9,274 nucleotides of DNA from Acetobacteraceae bacterium. GTDB lineage: Bacteria; Pseudomonadota; Alphaproteobacteria; Acetobacterales; Acetobacteraceae. The position numbers were made by a program, and so were the translations under genes. Each line of letters starts with the position of its first letter. Within the stretch, counting starts at the first letter, position 1. The stretch lies in NCBI GenBank assembly GCA_025356735.1, contig JANXRT010000238.1:1-9274 (forward strand), given 5' to 3'. A model generated the notes under the pieces. The model ran no database searches and was not told the DNA's origin. It saw nothing but the letters and a program-made list of their open reading frames with translations. Shown here piece by piece: positions 6,956 through 9,274 of this stretch.

Positions 6956-7978
6956 GTGAAACGGCCGATGGTGCTAAGCCAAATGTTGCGCAGCCTGGTC
7001 CTGCCCTGCCTAGCCTCTCTCGCGATCTACTTCACCGCGTTCGCCATGGTGCTGGACCGGCCGGTCTCGAACGGCGCGCTGTCACGCCAGATCGAGGCCA
7101 AGATCGCACGGGGCTCGGCGATCACGGGGAAGAAACTCGTTATCCTGGCCGGGTCGAACGGCCCTTATTCGCACCGATGCGAAACCATCGAGCCGATCGT
7201 CGGTCGGCCCTGCATCAACGGCGGAGTCGCGGTCGGCATCGGCCTCGACTATCTTTTTCTTCGCTGGGAAAGGCTGCTGCGGCCTGGCGACGTGGTCTAT
7301 CTGCCGATGGAGCCGACGCAGTACAGCCGCCGGCGGCTGGAAAACACGCTCGGCGCGGATGCCGCGATCCTGTTCCACGGCGATTGGCGGAGCCTTGCCG
7401 CATTGCCGCCCGACCGGTGGCTCGGCGCCGCCTTCTCGGGCGATTTCCGCGCGGTGCTGATGAGCGGCATCGAGCAGGCGGCGGCCGCGCTGCGCCGCGG
7501 CAACTTCGACCGGCAGGCCGACATCGACGCATGGGGCGACCGGATCGGCCATGTCGCGTCGCTTGGCATCGGCATCGTTCGGCTGCGGGCGCTGCAGCCA
7601 TTGTCGCCTACCGTGCGGCAAATCTCGGATGGCTACGGCAGCGGGCTGATCGCCGGTTTCTCGGATCGCATGACGGCGCGCGGCGTGATCGTCATCGGCG
7701 GCCTGTCGACCGGCTTCTCCGATGTCGATATATCGGCAGCCCAGATCGCCGCGATGCGTGGGCCCTATGTCGGGCATGGCGGCCGGTTCCTGATGCTCGA
7801 CAACCGCAGCCGCTACGACCGGGAGAACTTCTTCGACTCCGACGCGCATCTCAACGAGCCGGCGCAGATCGCTCATTCGCGACGGATCGCCGCGGCGCTG
7901 CTGGCCATGCTACCGGCGGCGGATGGCGCTCAGTTGCTGGCGAAGGCGAGTTCTGCGGACAGCTTGGTGCCGCCGTAG
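6956..7978 (+). CDS. SGNH-like (GDSL/DltD-type) membrane-anchored protein, MBOAT partner
   Basis: A protein of 340 residues. A hydrophobic segment at about 13-33 follows a short basic N-terminus (KRPM...R) and acts as signal anchor, placing the rest in the periplasm. After it comes LVILAGSNGPYSHRCETIEP; Gly66-Ser67-Asn68 is the likely nucleophile block of SGNH-type proteins paired with MBOAT enzymes. GRPCINGGVAVGIGLDYLF and RPGDVVYLPMEP fit the next conserved blocks, and FFDSDAHLN (292-300) the C-terminal Asp/His block, with Asp294 or Asp296 and His298. This supports an esterase or acyl-transfer fold; whether it transfers, removes or only carries the acyl group is unknown. The start GTG at 6956 keeps a 3-base gap to the MBOAT stop; ATG at 6968 is an alternative. 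Neither has a strong ribosome binding site. Its last 49 bases overlap the end of cysG on the other strand. Confidence 0.78.
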   Translation: MKRPMVLSQMLRSLVLPCLASLAIYFTAFAMVLDRPVSNGALSRQIEAKIARGSAITGKKLVILAGSNGPYSHRCETIEPIVGRPCINGGVAVGIGLDYLFLRWERLLRPGDVVYLPMEPTQYSRRRLENTLGADAAILFHGDWRSLAALPPDRWLGAAFSGDFRAVLMSGIEQAAAALRRGNFDRQADIDAWGDRIGHVASLGIGIVRLRALQPLSPTVRQISDGYGSGLIAGFSDRMTARGVIVIGGLSTGFSDVDISAAQIAAMRGPYVGHGGRFLMLDNRSRYDRENFFDSDAHLNEPAQIAHSRRIAAALLAMLPAADGAQLLAKASSADSLVPP

Positions 7979-9264
7979 GCCACGACCTCGCCGATCAGCA
8001 GCAGGGCCGGCGCGCCCGTGCTCCAGCCGGGTGCCAGATCGCCCATGCGGCCGATGTCGGCAAACAGCTCGCGCTGGCGTCGGCTGCCGCCCTGCTCGAT
8101 CAGCGCCGCCGGGGTTTGCGGATCGAGCCCGTGGGCGATCAGCCCGGCGCACATCTCGGCCAGGGTCGATACCCCCATGTAGACCGCCAGCGTCGCACCC
8201 GGGCGGGCGAGGGCGGCGAAGTCCACGTCGAGCTTGCCGTCGCGGGTGTGGCCGGTGACAAAGGTCACCGAGCGCGACACGGCGCGGTGGGTGAGCGGGA
8301 TGCGCGCCTGGGCGGCGCAGGCCAGCGCCGCGGTGACGCCCGCCACGATCTCGGTGTCGATGCCGGCGGCTTGCAGCGCTTCCAGCTCCTCGCCGCCGCG
8401 GCCGAACACGAACGGGTCGCCGCCCTTGAGGCGGACCACGCGCTTGCCTTGCCGCGCCAGGCGGACCAGCAGGGCGTTGATGTCGGGCTGCGCCAGGCAG
8501 TGCTCGGCGCGGCGCTTGCCGACGTAGATGCGCTCGGCGTCACGGCGCGCCATGTCGAGAACCTCGTCGCTGACCAGGCGATCGTGGACGATGACGTCGG
8601 CCTCGCCGAGCAGCCGGTGGGCGCGCAAGGTCAGCAGGTCGCCGGCACCGGGACCGGCGCCGACGAGATAGACTTTCCCCACCGGCGCCTGGCGCTCGCC
8701 GGCAGCGATCGCCTCGGCGAAGGCTGCTTCCGCTGCCCGCTCCTCGCCGGCGAACACCAGCTCGGCGACGCGGCCTTGGAAGGCGCCCTCGAGCACGGCG
8801 CGGCGGCGGCCGAGGTCGGGCAGGCGAGTGCGGATCTCGGCCTTGAAGCGGTCGGCGAGTGCGGCCAGCCGGCCAAAGGCGGGCGGCACGGCGGCTTCTA
8901 TCTTCGCGCGCAGCAATCGCGCGAGAACGGGCGCGGTGCCGGCGGTGGAAACGGCGATGGTGATCGGGTCGCGATCGACGAGGGCCGGCAGGATGAAGCT
9001 GCACAGCGCCGGGCGATCGACGATGTTGACCGGGATGCCGCGGGCCAACGCAGCCTCGGACAAGGCGAGAAGGTCGGCCTCGGGCGCGTCGGCGCCGATG
9101 GCGACGGCCACGCCATCGAGCAAGCCGGGATGGAACGCCGGCTCGATCCGGGTCTCGGCGCCGGCGCGCGCCAGCATGTCCGCCTTGCGCGCGGCAACCT
9201 CGCCAACGCCGAGGACCAACGCGCGCCGGCCGTGAAGGTCCAGGAAAATGGGCAGGTGGCGCAT
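7930..9264 (-). CDS. cysG: Sirohaem synthase: precorrin-2 dehydrogenase/ferrochelatase + uroporphyrinogen-III C-methyltransferase
   Basis: A two-domain enzyme of 444 residues making sirohaem, the prosthetic group of sulfite and nitrite reductases, from uroporphyrinogen III. Residues 1-~190 are the CysG-B part (NAD-dependent oxidation of precorrin-2, then iron insertion). It starts MRHLPIFLDL with the nucleotide loop GVGEVAARK (19-27); Asp83 in NIVD matches the catalytic Asp104 of enterobacterial CysG, and Thr107 sits where Ser128 is. From ~197 the methyltransferase shows VGAGPGAGDLLTL, VHDRLVSDE (Asp228), VVRLKGGDPFVFGRGGEE, IPLTHR, VTGH and VYMG, all expected. The odd point is that between the glycine loop and NIVD the protein is about 21 residues shorter than E. 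coli CysG, and the usual ATDD is GADA. The methyltransferase half looks fully functional; the N-terminal half is less certain. Only 10 bases upstream of the ATG are visible. The stop lies inside the convergent SGNH gene. Confidence 0.95.
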   Translation of the reverse strand: MRHLPIFLDLHGRRALVLGVGEVAARKADMLARAGAETRIEPAFHPGLLDGVAVAIGADAPEADLLALSEAALARGIPVNIVDRPALCSFILPALVDRDPITIAVSTAGTAPVLARLLRAKIEAAVPPAFGRLAALADRFKAEIRTRLPDLGRRRAVLEGAFQGRVAELVFAGEERAAEAAFAEAIAAGERQAPVGKVYLVGAGPGAGDLLTLRAHRLLGEADVIVHDRLVSDEVLDMARRDAERIYVGKRRAEHCLAQPDINALLVRLARQGKRVVRLKGGDPFVFGRGGEELEALQAAGIDTEIVAGVTAALACAAQARIPLTHRAVSRSVTFVTGHTRDGKLDVDFAALARPGATLAVYMGVSTLAEMCAGLIAHGLDPQTPAALIEQGGSRRQRELFADIGRMGDLAPGWSTGAPALLLIGEVVAYGGTKLSAELAFASN

Positions 9265-9274
9265 CAGGCGGGCT

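Noticed and set aside
7082..7876. A 264-codon minus-strand open frame opposite the SGNH gene
   Set aside because: It is a compositional shadow. The plus-strand frame shows an anchor helix, a GSN block and a Asp/His block, while the minus frame shows no family features.
7930..9264. Frameshifted or broken cysG
   Set aside because: The frame is continuous from ATG to TGA and both domains are present. The N-terminal shortfall is in-frame and is reported as a deletion or variant instead.
1..9274. CRISPR array, tRNA or rRNA genes, insertion sequences, phage genes
   Set aside because: No direct repeats with regular spacers, no cloverleaf-forming segments, no transposase or integrase motifs, and no terminal inverted repeats were seen by eye.

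Overview
The window is GC-rich bacterial DNA whose gene content and protein sequences point to an alphaproteobacterium. It most likely belongs to the Rhodospirillales, plausibly Acetobacteraceae; the alphaproteobacterial assignment is fairly safe, the family is a guess. The evidence is an RpoH-type sigma factor tail of alphaproteobacterial type, a hisZ-purA pair, a CysG-type sirohaem synthase, strong G/C third-position bias, and small GC-rich spacer hairpins of the kind seen in Acetobacteraceae intergenic DNA.

Layout. (1) 1-197, plus strand: the last 64 codons of a sigma-32-like factor, followed by a near-perfect intrinsic terminator at 222-256. (2) 249-5346, minus strand: a probable four-gene operon read from right to left. 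It consists of hisZ (regulatory subunit of ATP phosphoribosyltransferase), purA (adenylosuccinate synthetase, TTG start), a large tail-anchored protein with a degenerate Ser/Thr-kinase-like domain, and a small multi-pass membrane protein starting 5 bases after it. Histidine and purine synthesis are metabolically linked through ATP and AICAR, which may explain the first two genes; the last two have no known role. (3) 5347-5473: a short divergent intergenic region without a convincing promoter. (4) 5474-7978, plus strand: a tightly coupled pair, an MBOAT-family membrane O-acyltransferase and an N-terminally anchored SGNH-like protein. This arrangement resembles systems that O-acylate exported or cell-surface glycans. 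(5) 7930-9264, minus strand: cysG (uroporphyrinogen-III methyltransferase fused to the precorrin-2 dehydrogenase/ferrochelatase domain), converging on the SGNH gene and overlapping it by 49 bases.

The points most worth a second look are: the kinase-like protein, in which the positions of all three classical catalytic residues appear replaced, and its coupled membrane partner; a gap of about 21 residues in the Rossmann part of CysG; the stand-alone MBOAT/SGNH cassette; and the convergent coding overlap. There is no sign of phage, insertion sequence, CRISPR, tRNA or rRNA. Most of the window is ordinary housekeeping chromosome with two less well understood pairs embedded in it.
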